DNA from: Glycine soja
Taxonomy: Eukaryota; Streptophyta; Magnoliopsida; Fabales; Fabaceae
Reading direction: 5' to 3'
DNA length: 64,000 nt
Assembly (NCBI RefSeq): GCF_004193775.1
Contig: NC_041011.1
Span: 45,391,167-45,455,166 of the forward strand
In this document: one piece after another, positions 28,301-42,600 of the stretch
Position numbering within the stretch: position 1 is the first letter of the stretch
Layout: every line of letters begins with the position of its first letter
Translations under genes and position numbers: made by a program
The notes under the pieces: model-generated
Database searches by the model: none
Seen by the model: only the letters and a program-made list of their open reading frames with translations
What the model was told of the DNA's origin: nothing

Positions 28301-28900
28301 CCTGCCCTTCTTGAGGATGGAATCAATATGCTTGTGTATGCTGGGGAATTTGATCTCATCTGCAACTGGCTTGGTATGTGTTTATGCTTTTAATATTTCA
28401 CACTTTAGACCTTTCAATGCAATGTGTTGATGTTCTTTTTCCCGGTGGTATGAATTCAATGATTAGGTAATTCAAAATGGGTTCATGCCATGGAGTGGTC
28501 TGGCCAGCAAGAATTTGTGGTCTCATCCGAAGTTCCTTTCACAGTTGATGATTCTGAAGCTGGATTATTGAAGAAGTATGGACCTTTAAGTTTCCTTAAG
28601 GTATCTCTCTCTGCCTCTCCCACACACGCCATACAAAATCAAATACAAACTTGTCCTTGCTGCCTAAGCAGTTAATCAATGTTATCAAGAAATACTACAT
28701 TTACCTACCAAATTTCCCTGTGGCTTGGTAAATGATGATTCACTTTTATATTTTTGTGGAAAAAAAAACAGGTCCATGATGCGGGTCACATGGTTCCGAT
28801 GGATCAGCCGAAGGCTTCGTTAGAAATGCTGAAGAGGTGGACTCAGGGAACCCTTTCAGAATCTGCAGCTGATGCGGAGAAATTGGTTGCGGAGTTGTAA
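25398..28900 (+). CDS. Serine carboxypeptidase-like protein (peptidase family S10)
   Basis: Nine GT-AG exons (25398-25699, 26157-26325, 26408-26527, 26747-26890, 26988-27141, 27418-27506, 28115-28373, 28467-28600, 28772-28900) join to 499 aa. A Leu-rich signal peptide covers about residues 1-24 and a polar propeptide follows. [13 protein letters not shown] lies near residue 125, and the catalytic triad is Ser217 in GESYAGHY, Asp406 in [13 protein letters not shown] and His463 in [12 protein letters not shown]. The length and the [16 protein letters not shown] context resemble the SCPL47-49 group rather than the acyltransferase-type SCPLs. It is expected to cleave C-terminal residues of peptides in the vacuole or outside the cell. 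The ATG is the first in frame after the leader; the frame is open through all exons. Confidence 0.93.
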
Positions 28901-30019
28901 TCACTTTCGTTATTGCAATTAGTCCAGAAAAGGGATACAAAAGTATTATGCAATAAAGAGAAGGGAATTAAAGTGATCAGCATGTGTTATTAATTATAAA
29001 GTGAGATTGAATCAAGGCCATGCAGGAAAAAAACTATTCATATATAGAATTTCGTGTGTGCATGTATACTGTTTTAATAAAATGCTGAGATGTAAATTGC
29101 TTACACCTCATATTGTGCTTATACCTCTACCTCTAATTGCTTACACCCTATGGGGAGTTTTGCCATTCTTAATTTTTATTTCTTTGGCTTTAGTTTTCAT
29201 GTTTTTTAAATTGTAACTGACAAGTTATAAAAGATTATTAATTTCAAGACTTGAGTTTGTTAACTTATAAATATTTTCATACTTACAAAATTTAATTATT
29301 TAAATAAATTAAAAATAATGATGAATAAATAATTAAGAAAAAATGTTAATTTGAATTATAATAATGTTAACATTGATATTAATTTTTTAAAAACTAATTT
29401 TTTATATTAAAAATAATATGAAAAGATTTAATTTTAATTATTTAAAATTAATATATTAATTATTCGATCAAATATTTTATATAGAACAGCATTTAAATGA
29501 TTTAAATTTTTTAAAAAATATAGTAATTTAGAAGTGTTAATATTTTATGTCCAATAATATATGTATATTAAATGAAAAATATTTTTGAATTTTGTAATTA
29601 AAATTAAATAACTAAAATTTTAACATAATTTATTTTGCATGATATGAGCGATTATTATGTATAATTCAAAAAATAATATTTTTTAATTGAAATATATATT
29701 TTTAATTTATTTAAAATAATATTAAGTACAATGATTTTAATGATAAGATAAAAGGTAAAGAAAATAAAGGGTTTAAATAAATTTTAATAATAAGATAATC
29801 GACCAAAAATATTTTAACCTGTTTTTAATATAGAATATAGATTATATTATTATTATTAGATATTAATTTATATGTACGTTGAGGTGAATGTAAGTAAAAC
29901 TCTTTTACACGTATCAATCATTTTATCACGTGATTTTCTTATCACTATATAATAATATAAACGTATCATTATCTGCATAGTAGAACAAAATCAGAGAAAC
30001 TTGGAGCAGCTGCAAAATC
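28901..30019. other. AT-rich intergenic DNA
   Basis: This holds the carboxypeptidase 3' UTR and the promoter of the next gene. Between about 29220 and 29860 the sequence is extremely AT-rich and I see no feature in it. Confidence 0.5.
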
Positions 30020-32804
30020 ATGTTATCTGCTATTGCCTTTGGATTCTCAGCGAATTGGTGGTTGCGCTGTCACGGGCGAACGCCTCCTCCTTTATCTTTT
30101 CCGGTTTCAGTGTCTTATTCTTCCTCTTTCAACTCCAACTCAACTAAGTTCAACTATATTCATAGAGCATCCTCTGAAGGTGAAAATTTTCAATCTTATC
30201 ATCAACTTCATTATGTCAACACCATCTACTCATAATTGATGTTAAATTTGGAATTGGAGTTGCTGGGCTTACTTGTGAAATTTCTATAAATAATAAAAAA
30301 AGAATTTTTATTCTTGGGTGTTACAAGTTTTTATTTAAATAATTTTTTTCCATGGTGCTATGCAGGACTTCCTAATGAGTTGGTTGAAGACTCAAAATTT
30401 GTTCCTTTGAATGAGGAGGATCCTATATATGGTCCACCTGTAAGTCATGGTTAGTTTTGATTGAATAACATCATTAACATGTTTTGTATCACTTGTTGTA
30501 ATTTGACACATCACTTCCATAGATGGGTGATATTTTGTCTTCACTTCATGTTTATTTAGCTTTGAAAATTTAATTTGGGTGAGTTTTTGTGGATGTTCAT
30601 TTCATTCTGTCTTGACTAGGGTCAGAAACTTGGTAGTTTTGCTGAGTTCATATGTAGTCAAACACAAAAGTTTCTTTCGTTTTGCAGGCCTTATTGTTGT
30701 TGGGCTTTGAAGCAGATGAAGCTTTGAAGGTGATATTATCTTGATACATGCAATAGGATATGATAGTCCTTGTAAAGAAATAATGTGCTAGTTTCATAAG
30801 TGTTACAAGTTACAAGATTTTACCTCAAACGAAGCATTTACAATGCCTTATGCTGTTTCCTGTGCTTCATCTCTCCTCTGTTCCTCTTTCTATTAGTGGC
30901 CATTCAGTGTACTTGAATTTCTAACCATCCTTTGGTCTGATTATTAATTTATTAGCTTACAGTAGCAGCTTACGAGGATTATCCAGTGATATTGTACTTT
31001 AGATTCCTTTTTCGTGAAATATTGTAGTTTTTATACATTAGCATTCAATTGTCTTGGCCTTATATATATATTTTTTATATTCTTTCCAAATATGACATTT
31101 AATAATATAATACGCATCCTGATCTTGAGCAGATTCGACAGCTTTTGAAAGAGTTGGATGGTGAATTCCTAAAGGTAACATCTCATTTCTTGTCTTTCAT
31201 GACCACATTTTATTGGAAAACCAATATCAATGGAGTAAATGTTCTCTAGTAAAGAGAGAGAGAAGGGGTTTATTTTATTCTAGTTTCCTCCATACGTATC
31301 TTGCTTTTAGACCATACCATTCCTTATATTTATAGTGACTAATACCGTCATCCACAAGAAATCTACAAAATGATGAATAATAACCTATACATTGTATTTA
31401 TAAAAATCAAATCATTTCAGCCTCTATTTTTGTTGGACAATAACTAGTAAAAGGCAACTATTTCATGCGTGTGCTGGATAACGGGGTGTTCTGCTTGATG
31501 ATGCCTACTGTTATCTGAGTAAGCAACATAGAGAATGTGTCATTCGAGAGTGAAGGTATATTGTAGGGTAGAAGCATGGCCTCATCATCAAATCAGAATG
31601 AGTGGTCTGATTGAACAAACTACTTAAATGACCGAATAATGTTTCCAAGTCATAACTAATTGATATAAACCATGCCGTCCTTCTTTGACATAGATGATGA
31701 ATGTGCTACTCACTCTTAGTTCTCAACATGCCATTGCTTTCTTAGAAAACTTCATTGAAAAAATTACTAGGAATTTGAGTAAATCACATAGCCAAATCAA
31801 TTAAGGAAGTGACATTACGAAATTTGAAGTAATCTAACAATTATAATTTCCTTAGTTATCCGTCCCAAATAAATTGAAAAAAGAAATACTGAATGGAATA
31901 TATTGTGTTGCAGGTCATCTATTGTACTGAAGACATGATTATGCGTTCGCTTTGGGAGGCAATGCATACAACACAACCCAATGTAGAAGATGTCAAGGTA
32001 TTAATGTTTTTAGCAGCTTATGGTATTACTTTCATCTAACATCTCTCTATCCACTCGTGAATTTGTGCTAACAAAGTGATAATAAATAGCTGGGAAAAAA
32101 TGTGTTTAAGAGTAAGCTTATACATTGTGATTGCTGTATGGAATTTAATATCAAAGTTGTAGAGAATTCACACCTGTCACCTCTAATTTTGTGAATCTTG
32201 AACCTTACAGCAACATATATATAAGCTAATAAAGATGCTCCTAATGCACTTAGGCAGTTTCAGCAGTTCACAATATTTATCATTACTGAAGCAGTAAAGT
32301 GATACACAGTGGTTTTTCATTTAGTCATATAACAATCCATAACTTATGAATTATATTCAAATCTCTGCATTTTCAGTATTTTATGCCCTGCAGATAGCCA
32401 AGTCACTTCCTCGGATATGCTTCTTATCTGGTTTAAGTGGAGAGGAGATGATGATGTTCATAGATTCTTTCCCCGAAACTGGTAACAAAAACATGATCAC
32501 ATCCTGAATTATGCCCTTAGAATCTGTTGAAGATGAAGAAATCTTTCTTTCTTAATATTTCTGAGTCTTGGCAGATTTCACTACAGTTTGGAGTTTATGT
32601 TATGCAGGACTAAAACCAGCTGCATTTGCGGCACTTGTTCCGAACAGTGCTAATAAACCACTGGAGGAGTTGATAGATGAAATAATGGGAGACCATGAGA
32701 TGTTGGTATGTATTTTGTTTCCAAAACCAATTCTTATCATTTTCAATGAGCTTATGATTATAGAAAAAGATCTTTTATGACTGCAGACTGGAGAACAGCT
32801 ATGA
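30020..32804 (+). CDS. DUF3783 domain protein, possibly plastid-targeted
   Basis: Eight GT-AG exons (30020-30179, 30366-30439, 30688-30729, 31133-31174, 31914-31997, 32394-32481, 32608-32705, 32787-32804) join to 201 aa; the last exon encodes only TGEQL and the stop. Residues 1 to about 52 are Ser/Asn-rich, basic and almost without acidic residues, like a chloroplast transit peptide. The body contains PALLLLGFEADEALKIRQLL, KVIYCTEDMIMRSLWEAMHT, PRICFLSGLSGEEMMMFI and KPAAFAALVPNSANKPLEEL. The LSG-E-M and P-A-LVP-N patterns fit the plant DUF3783 family. Biochemical function is unknown. Intron phases match throughout, so the model is well supported although each exon is short. Confidence 0.82.
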
Positions 32805-35349
32805 AGAGATTGGAAAAGAGATCTGATCTGATTGAAACCAACAATTTTTTGCAGTATCAGGGCATCAAACTATGCATTATAAAATATAAATCCCAATCTA
32901 CTGAGGATTTTAAGTATATGAAATACTGTCTTTTGTGACGCAAGTTAGCAACTGATTGTTCCTAACTGTTTAATTAGTACTTAATTGGATATTCTTTTGT
33001 TACTGCCTACTTGAAAACATGGAAGGAATCTCTTATTCTTTTGTTAATTTCACGTTCTAAAACTCGTAAAGAGGTGATGAAAGTTGAGACTCAAGGCAAA
33101 ATCATTTTAGGCAATTTCTGGTTGATTTTCCGAACTACATAAATCAAGACACTTGACGAAGAGTTGAGTCTAATAGAAAAAGTTAGTTCCCTGCCATGTG
33201 GTAAATCAAAATTAAGAAATGCCCCACATTTAATAATTGAATTACCTTAATGTTAATCCAACTGTCCCCTAACCAATCTAATCTCTAGACATTCCTAAAT
33301 CCCACTCCTTGCACACTTTCATCGACTAACATTCACATCACACAACCATAAAACATTTCTATTAAAAATTGGACAAGGATGAAATGGTTGAAAGGAAAGT
33401 GAGGAAAAAAAGTGAGAAAAGTTCACTTCTAAAAATAAAAATTCAAAACTTTCTTCTTTTTTTCTTCTATTTTCTCTTCAATTTAAACTTTTCTTTCCTT
33501 CCTTCCTTGTAAGGTTAGGAAAACATTGATCAAGCTAAACCATAATAACATTGAAGCCAATCAATTTACATTTACTAAGCCCCCTAACAAACAAGATTAC
33601 AAAAGGCAGAAAGAAGTTCATTGACATAATTTTCGTTGTTCACTTCACGTTGTCCCCTAAAACTTATATATCATATACAAACACGTGCTGAATTAGTACA
33701 TTCTAGAAATACACTACCTCCGTTCGTTTTTATTTATTTTTTAAGATTTTGTAGAAATCAAGAAATACAATCAATTTTCTTGATTTTAATAAAAAAGCTG
33801 TGAATTTTTCTATTTCACCTTTCTTTTTCTACTCCACAATAAGTATATGTGTAAATTAATTAAAAATAAAAAAGTAAAAATATAATTGATAAATAAATAA
33901 TGAATGTAATTTTAAATTTTACAAACAACGGATAAATAAAAACAAAAAAATTTAAAAAATCTGACAATTTAAAAGTACCGGAACTAGTAATTAAATAAGG
34001 AAATAGGAATTCCTAGCAACACACTACCCAATACAATACAAGAACATGAAGGGAAATGACAGAAATACCAAAACACACACAAACCTGAAAGAGTGATAGG
34101 TGTTGCCCGTGGTGGGGTTCAGGGGAAGAATCCAACACTTCTGGAGCAATTAACACCATAATAGGGGTAGAAAGAAAAACAATACTTTAGAACAAGTCAC
34201 CTTGGTCATTTTTTTTTAATAATTTCCTGCAATATATCTTATCAATGCAATCAAGAACACTGCCTTAAAAGATGAATACATAATAGATAAAACCTTACCT
34301 TCAATATCGGTCGAAGCAATTGTCTAAAGAGTGCGAGAAAGAAGAGAAAACATAAGAGAAGAAGGAAGATGCAGAAAACATGCTTTCTACCATGCGTGCA
34401 TGTCTAAAGAAAAAATCATTATTCTCTTCATCTTCTTCCCTCTATTAGATTTTCTCTTCCCTCTTGAATAGAAATCCTGAACCATAAAGCAATGCAGAAG
34501 CGTGTTTTGATGAAAGTAGGATTGTGGAAGAATCAGAGAGCATGGCGATGTATTTATAGATGAATATAATGAATGTATTTATATATAGGTGGAACACCCG
34601 CAAAGTATTATGATAAGATCTTTATCATAATTTATCAAAAAATAACCTGAAAATTCAAGACGAAAGAAAGAAGCACACATGAAAAAACAAAGAACAACGC
34701 TAAGATAACAATTCTAATTTTTAAATTAATTTGTTTAAGAAATTGAAGTGTCGTAACAAAACGGCACCAAGATAACAATAGTAAAAGAATGTCACCTAGT
34801 AAGAATAAGATAGTGCCAGTGGCCTTCCTTAATTAATTCATGAATCATATCCAGACTGAATTCTAATTAACAACATATTGTTAGGATAATTTAATAACGT
34901 AAACGTGGTATTTATTTTGATAATAATGATGATTAGCGGATAAAAAGAAAATTGAAAAAATTGAATATTTTTCTTATGGCTCTATTATACATCATGTTAA
35001 TATTGTAAAAAAAATAATTAATTTTTTGTCAAAATATTAGCATAAATGTAGATTGCACATCGTGAATCATTTTGTAAAATAATTAAATTAAATTTATTTG
35101 ACAGTATATCATGCTCTCTCTCTCTCTCTCTATATATATAATAAATATGATTGTCATAATGTAATAAAAAATTATAACATATACAAGCAAAGTTTATAAT
35201 TTAAACTTTAAAAGTAGCTCTTGTAAATGGAAAAGTCTTTCCCATTTAAACTTTTTTTACACTAAAATACTAATATAGCAATTCGAAGATTTAATTGCAT
35301 TTAGTTTTGTAAATATTGAAAGACATAAAATAATCCTTTTTATGTCTGT
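32805..35349. other. Intergenic DNA with a MITE and simple repeats
   Basis: No coding region is supported. Apart from the Stowaway-type MITE listed separately, a (CT)n then (TA)n microsatellite lies at 35114-35141. Nothing else could be assigned. Confidence 0.5.
33714..33987. mobile_element. Stowaway-type MITE
   Basis: The left end CTACCTCCGTTCG and the right end, read in reverse complement as CTAGTTCCGGTAC, resemble diverged Stowaway termini. The right flank is TA; the left flank has changed to CA. Inner segments (ATCAAGAAA, TTTTAATAAAAA) are palindromic and AT-rich. There is no coding capacity. Confidence 0.65.
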
Positions 35350-38300
35350 ATACAAGTGGATTGGGGTTAAAACCCTTTCGAGTGATGGATTGTTGGTTTG
35401 AAGATAAAGATTGATGAAGTTTGTGGGGGAAGCTTGGAGAGGTTTGAATGTTCAAGGTTGGGCCACCTATTTTCTTAAAGAAAAATTGAAGAATTTGTTG
35501 AAGATATGGAATAAAAAAGAGTTTGGCAGTCTACAACAAAAGCAAAAAGAATTTGAAGAGATGAGTGAGCTTGACAAGAAAAGGGAGAGACAGATTAAAT
35601 GATGAAGAGGTGCATAGAAGGAAAGAATTACAAGAACTTTTTGGAGGGCTACCTTTTGTATTGAATCATTTGCAAAACAAAAGGCTAGGAGTAAGTGGCT
35701 CTTAGAGGGAGACCATAATTCTAAATTTTTTCATTCCATTGTCAATTGGAAAGGAAGAAAAAATTTGATTAGAGGGCTTTTCTTAGAGGAGGAATGGGTG
35801 GAGGATCCGTTGAAAGTAAAGAATGAAGCTAGTAGATTCTTCCACAATAGATTTAGTGAGGAGTGTTGGGATAGACCACTTCTTGATGGAGTACACTTTA
35901 ACCAAATCACACAAATCGATAATGTTGGTTTGGTTGACAGGTTCGGGGAGGAGGAGGTAAAGGAGACAATATGGGAATGTGAAAGTGCTAAAAGTCCGGG
36001 TTCGGGTGGATTTAACTTTAAATTCATTAAGGCTTTTTGGCATGTCTTGAAGGATGACATCATTAGGTTTATGGAAGAATTTCATAGACTAGGGGTTTTT
36101 CAAGAGGCTCTAATTCATCATTCATAGCTCTAATCCCTAAGGTTGACGACCCACAAGGCCTTGGGGAGTTTAGACCTATCTCCCTAGTAGGATGTATGTA
36201 CAAGATCGTGGTAAAAGTGTTAACTAGAGGCTTGAAGAAAATACTTAATGATGTTATTGATCAAAGGCAAAAGTGTCTTCTTGGGCAAGAGATTTATTCT
36301 ACATAGTGCTTTGATGGCTAATGAGGTGGTGGATGAAGCTAGAAGGAAAAACAAAGTTGTTTGGTCTTCAAGGTGAATTATGAAAAAGACTCTGATTCAA
36401 TGAATTAGGATTTCTTGTTTTACATGCTTTGAAGATTGGGTTTTAATGAAAAGTGGATTAGGTGGATAAGGAGTTGTTTCGAATCTTCTATGATGTCAAT
36501 ATTAGTGAATGGTAGCCCTTCAAGAGAGTTTGGGATGCAAAGGAGATTCAGACAAGGTGACTCATTGGCACTATTTCTTTTTACAATTATGGCGGAAGGT
36601 CTTAGTGGTCTTATGAGGGAGACGGTCGCAAAAAAGCTTTGTTCTAGTTGTTAGGTGGGGAAAGAGGAGGAGGGGATCAATTTTCTACAATATGCAAATG
36701 ATACTATTTTCTTAAGAAAAACATCTATGGAAAATTTCTTGGTTATAAAAAGCATAATGAGATGCTTTGAATTGGTTTCGGGACTCAAAGTGGACTTCCA
36801 TAAGAGCAATTTTGGAGCCATTGGAGTGGAGGAGAGGATGGGATTGAGATTTGCTCAAATCTTGAATTGTAGATTACTATCTCTACCATTCACTTATGTA
36901 AGGGTACCTATTGGGACAAACCCTAGAAGATTGGAGACTGATAATCAACAAATTCAAAAAGAAGCTAGCCTCTTGGAAACATAAAGTCCTCTCTTTTGTA
37001 GGAAGGTTGTGCTTACTCAATTTGGTATTGACTTCATTACCCTTGTTCTTTTTTTCATTTTTGAAATTTCCAAAGGTGGTGTTACATAAGTTAGTTTGCT
37101 TAAAAAAAAAAACTTTCTTTGGGGAGGGGTGGAATGGGAGAAAAAAATTAAAAATGAGTTTCTTGGGATAAAGTGTGTTGTCGTAAGAGTGAGGGAGGGC
37201 TAGGGGTTAAACATATTGTCATATTCAACTTAGCTTTATTGGGAAAATGCAAATGAAATTTATTCCATAATCAAGATTCATTATGGGGAAGGGTGGTGTT
37301 ATCAAAATATGGGGATTGGAGAGGGTTGTTAAGTGATGTGAGTGACAAGTTGGAATCCATATGGAGGAGAGATCTAAAAAAATTGTGTGGGGGTTGAGTG
37401 ATTTAAGATGGTTTGATAAAGGAGTAGAATGGAAGGTGGGAAAAGGGGATAAAATAAAATTTTGGTGTGATGCATGCGGGAAGAACAAAACTTTGCCAAT
37501 TTATATCCCAGACTTTTCCTCATTTCATTGCGAAAATTTGACGAAATTGACAATATGGGGAGGAGGGACGTGGAGGTGGGAATTTAGTTGGTGTAGGAAT
37601 TGTTTTGCCTGGGAAAAGGACTTGCTAAGAGAGTTTCAACAACTTGTGTCAAGTATGGTCATTGATAGGGAACGGTTGGATGGGTCTTATTCAGTAAAGA
37701 CGACATATAATCTCATTATTGGGAATGACGGGAACCAACAGACAAACAAAATTTTTGGTGCTAGATGGAAGTTAAATATTCCTCCAAAAGTGATCTTTTT
37801 TTTTTTTTTGGAGATTGTTCTTGAACAGGCTGGCCACTTTGGACAACTTAAAAAGAAAAATGTGAGCGTAGCCGCGAATAATTGGTTATGCCCGAAATGC
37901 AGTTTGGAGGAGACAACAGCTCACATTCTTTTCTCTTGCAAATTGGCGGATTCAGTTTTGGAAAGTGGTATATTCATGTGGAAGGCTCTGTACTGCCTAC
38001 CATTATCAGCCTAGGAGAACTTTTGGCAAAAACTTGGGTCTGCAACTTCTGAATGGAACACAATCTGGTGTGAGGTGGTCTGACACATTTGGAATTTGTG
38101 TGATGCTATTATTTTTGGAGGTGCAGTTTATGATTTGGAAAAATTGTTGGACCAGATTCTTTTCACTAGTTGGTCATGGTTGAAAAATAGTTCCAAAACA
38201 TTTCAGTTCTCATTTGCAGAGTGGTCTATGAATACGGCTGCCTGCTTATACAGATCTTAAACATGGTATGGAGGCTTGGAATAATGAAAATTCAAAGGGA

Positions 38301-38545
38301 GGGATAGGAGGAGTGGTGGCCAACAACTTGGGAGAGGAGGAGGATTCAAACGTATATGTTCATCTGAACATGCAAATAACGATTAAAGTTGGATTTATGA
38401 TGGAATGGTTGGCGAGACATAAATGTAATTTGTTGAATTATATGGAGGTTAGTGGGGTTTTAATTTTTATTCTGATATGTTGATTTGTTGGGTATAACTT
38501 ATACATACTAACTAATACAATACATACTTATTTTGCCGATAAAAA
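35350..38545 (+). mobile_element. Degenerate L1-type LINE, 5' truncated
   Basis: ORF2 pieces lie in order on the plus strand. A linker after the endonuclease (FVGEAWRGLNVQGWATYFLKE) comes first, then reverse transcriptase segments (CESAKSPGSGGFNFKFIKAFW near 36000, RQGDSLALFLFTIMAEGL near 36570) and the catalytic region LQYANDTIFL at about 36685-36714. A zf-RVT zinc knuckle (WLCPKCSLEETTAHILFSC) follows near 37900. Several stops and frameshifts break the frame, and the catalytic YADD motif reads YAND. It ends in a short A-run at about 38540-38546. The endonuclease domain is lost and no target duplication was found. Confidence 0.85.
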
Positions 38546-39648
38546 AATGATACAATAATATTTTTCATAAATATTTAAAGAACATGTTTTATTTGATTTA
38601 AAAAATGTATGTTATAAGGTAAACATTTAAAGAAACAAATTGACGTAAAAGAAAATCACAAGACACTAGATAAATTTTATTATTGATTTACATATCTCAT
38701 TATAAGAAAGTATTTGATTACCACGTAATAATTTTATTTTTTGTGCGTCAAATTAAGAAATTATCTGAATATATTAGCAATAGATTGAAATATAACAACA
38801 AAAAAAGCTACAACAAATCCCTCTTTTCTCAACAGAAAACTCAATTGCCTATTTTTATTTGATTAAAATATGAAAAATACTATTCATTCATCTACTTTCT
38901 CTCTTTTCCTTTTTATCACTTCACCAATCAGATTCATTACATTTTCACCCCAATCCATCCCATTTTAAGGTGCACGAAAATAATATAACTTTTAAAAATA
39001 TAAGCGGTAAACTTGCAAAGTTAACATGAAAAATGAAATCTCACACTAACACTTGTACACCATCACAGTAACTCAATAAGCGGTACCTTTAGTAACAAGT
39101 GTGTTTGACAGTATAACTCAGACTTACTAATTCAACTAGATACAGTATTTGAGGGAACATATTGATTTCTGAAGTGTAAATATGCCAAGCCAAATGATGG
39201 AAGACCAAATTCTAGGACATTTAACATGGTGTCCTATAAAAATGAAAACTGCCAAAATTTCCTGAAACAAGCTATCGTGACAACACCAAGCACAGCTGCT
39301 CAGCAGCACTAAGAAATGATTTTGTAAAATTGCATTAAATTGACGCATCTACATAATTCCTGTTACAAAGACACAGCCCCACTACAATATACAACGGCCA
39401 AGAGAGCAAAGCATGAGGTGAAATAATTGCGAGGACAATAACTGGACAGCAACTAATCCTCCAATGCTCAGCAACGCCACAATTCCGTAGTTTGAAGGTG
39501 TTAATAGCTTGATTGATTATTATACATATTCTCATCTAAACCCGCCCGTATTGAAAATTATATGACCGCGACGTGCTGTATGCCACAGCATCAATGGGAA
39601 TAATGTCTTCAAAATCTGACTTTAGCAAGGAATTTTTTCTCTTTACCT
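38546..39648. other. Region after the MOR1 stop codon (3' UTR and intergenic)
   Basis: On the minus strand this lies directly downstream of the MOR1 TAA at 39649-39651, so its right part should be the MOR1 3' UTR. I see no further gene. Confidence 0.5.
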
Positions 39649-42600
39649 TTACAGAGGTTCAAGAGATCCACTTTTCAATCTTTCCATCCGCGCTTGAAGC
39701 CCGGACAATGCTTTCTCATCCATAGGAAGTACGCCACCGTGCATTGTATTCTCAGTACCAACATGCTCTGATGCATGAGGAATCTGACTAGGAGGAGGAA
39801 GTCCTTGATTGAAGTTGTCATTTGCACTTGTTAAGTGCCTACCACCAGATTCTGTACTCCCAGCAGCAGCTGCTAATTGCATGCTCTTCATCCTCTCTCT
39901 GATGGCATCCAATGTTCCACTGGTTACTGCAGTTCATATGCAACTTCTCCACGTCAACATTCTTTCTTTTAAACTTAAAAATAGGTTCAAAACAAATAGA
40001 ATTATGTTACCATACCTCCTGTCATAAATCTATCATTTCTTTGGTCACCTAATGTATAGTCAGAATTTAATGCTCTAGAAGTAATGGCATTCACAGCCCT
40101 ATTCTCCTCATTGTATGATGAAGGGGGTAAATTAAAATTTGTTGGCTCAGGTTTCACATTTAATTTAGCATCACCCAATGGATTTGCGTTTACAGGTGAG
40201 AGAGGTGCAAAATCAGGGGAAGATATATTTAAAGATGCCGGTGGAGGGGTTGGCATCGGTAAACTCGAAGGAGTTCTTCCAGCTGCAGCATTCTTCTCCA
40301 TCTGCCAAAATGTTAAAATCAATTGCCAATGGTCAAATACTCAATTCTACTACTCCCAATCGCCGGTAGAAATACAAAATGCAAGTTCAATTAAGAACAT
40401 GTGGTAATACAAGTAAATTAACTCAACCTGAGCAAGACCATCTCTAATGTAGGTGCGAAATGCCTCACTAGCATTTTGAAGCTGAGCAAATATGTCAACC
40501 TAAGATAAAGCACTAGAACCTTGATCAATTGAGCAAAAATGATATAGGCTTAAGGTTTTAAAATCATAACATTACATCTTATCCAAATATTAACATGAAA
40601 CTTGAAATGGGTGTGTTTGTGTTTGGTACTGTGGAAGAAAATCAAGGAGAGAAATTTTGAAAATAAAGGATAAGTGGAAGTTAAAATTTTGATTTCTGTT
40701 TCTAGTAGTCAAATTTTCTCTCCCTTTTCCTTCCACTTTCTTACCAACCAAACAAGAAAATGCATAGCAATGTGTTTCCTTTCTTCTTTATTTTCTTTTC
40801 CCCCAATCAAATATACCATTAATTCTTACCTTTGGGTACAATTGGGTAATCCGATATAGTTCATATAGACCAATTGTGCAAGTTTGCTTCTCTCCAATCT
40901 TCTTAAATATAGCAGCAAGCTCTTGCTGCAATTTAATTTTAAGGATAGGAACAGAGTCAAGGGTAAATAGCCTTTGAATTTGCAGTAAAATAGAATATTA
41001 GGGCAAAATAACACAAATAAAAACATAATATAAATTAGAAATATTGAGATATATCAATTGCTATTAGGATCGCAAATTAAATTATAGGATCGTAAGATCC
41101 TGAGTTTAGCCACTTCTGTGCTGACTGCTCGTGGGATCATTGGTGAGTGAGATTAGCATATAGTTAATGGGATCATCTGCAACCCAAAGTTCACTCTACT
41201 GATGCCAACTGCAACAAACCCACCTCCAGCCTGCGCCCCACCAACTGCGCATCTCTTTTTCAGCTCAACGAAGTGCAAACTGCAAACAACTGGCTCTACT
41301 TATGTTTTTTGAAAATATTATGAAGTTAAGTTGAGTAGTGTGTTTTCTAAATACTGTATTTGGATCTTATGACTTATTGTGATTTGATTTTTCAATTTAA
41401 GTTTGTTTAATGTTTTGAATTAGAGGTCATTTTCTTTCTTGTGTCGTTTTCTTACGCATGTGTGTATATAATTTTGAATTTTAGGTAGGATCTTACGATC
41501 TAAGTCACGATCCTATGTAGAATCTTGAGTTTAACAACAATGGATATATCAGTAGTACCCACCAAAATACTGAGAAATAAAGCATAATGATACCTTTAAT
41601 TGGGCATCAGCCGAATGGGTGCCCGAGGCTGAATTATTGGTTGCTGAATCACCCCAATGGTTTTGTCCCCCAGGTCCAGATGCAGTCAACATTCTTGCAG
41701 CAGCCAAAGTCTAAAATACAAAAGTGAGAATAAATACAGTATAAATAAGTCTACTAGTACCTTAAAATAAATTAATTTGTTTCTATTTATACCTCAAGAT
41801 TAAGTTCAATGTAGGCAAGGATGATGGGTTGAGGTTTAGCATCGATAGGAACCATTGAAAGATGACCCTTTATTGCTGCACCACGAAGCTTGACAAGTTC
41901 ATGCAGAACAGTTTTTACCATTCGTAAAGGTTTGTCATCAGCACCAGCCCTATACAACATTAGAAAATAAAAAGTGGTTCTAGTTTTATTTTATAAGGAA
42001 AAAAAAAAAAGAAGCAGTAACTCTATCCAACAAAGTTATATACCTTCTCCTAATTTCCTCCATTCCCAAGTCTTGCAGGTACAAATGGATGCTTTGAAGT
42101 ATGCGATCAAGGTCAACATCATAGATAGTGCTCTGAAGAACCTGCAGCACAAACAAATACATGTTAATACTGAACAAAATTTTAATGAATAAAACATATC
42201 AAGAGAGAATTTGGCAATTCTAACTCTGCTTCTTGACAAAGAAAAATAGTTAACAATGGATTCGTAAATTGAATATCTAATAGATATCAGTTATATATTC
42301 AGGCCCATTATATAATCATCCACTAACCAAAAATAATATAATTCATCAAATCCATTAAATATTTTAGCAACTGTGCAAACGGTGAGCAAATATGAAAATG
42401 CGTGCAAGCCATGAACAGTGGCCTTGAATTTGAGAATGGGATTCAATCAAAAAGGGAGAGGGGAGTGGGATGAGTAATAAGAGAGCAATTTGTTGCATTG
42501 ATTGTGAACTGAACAATCATCCCTTCAATAAGCATAAATAATACAGAAAATGACCAAAAGGCCACCCATACATAAACACAATTAGATACATAAATTTTAG

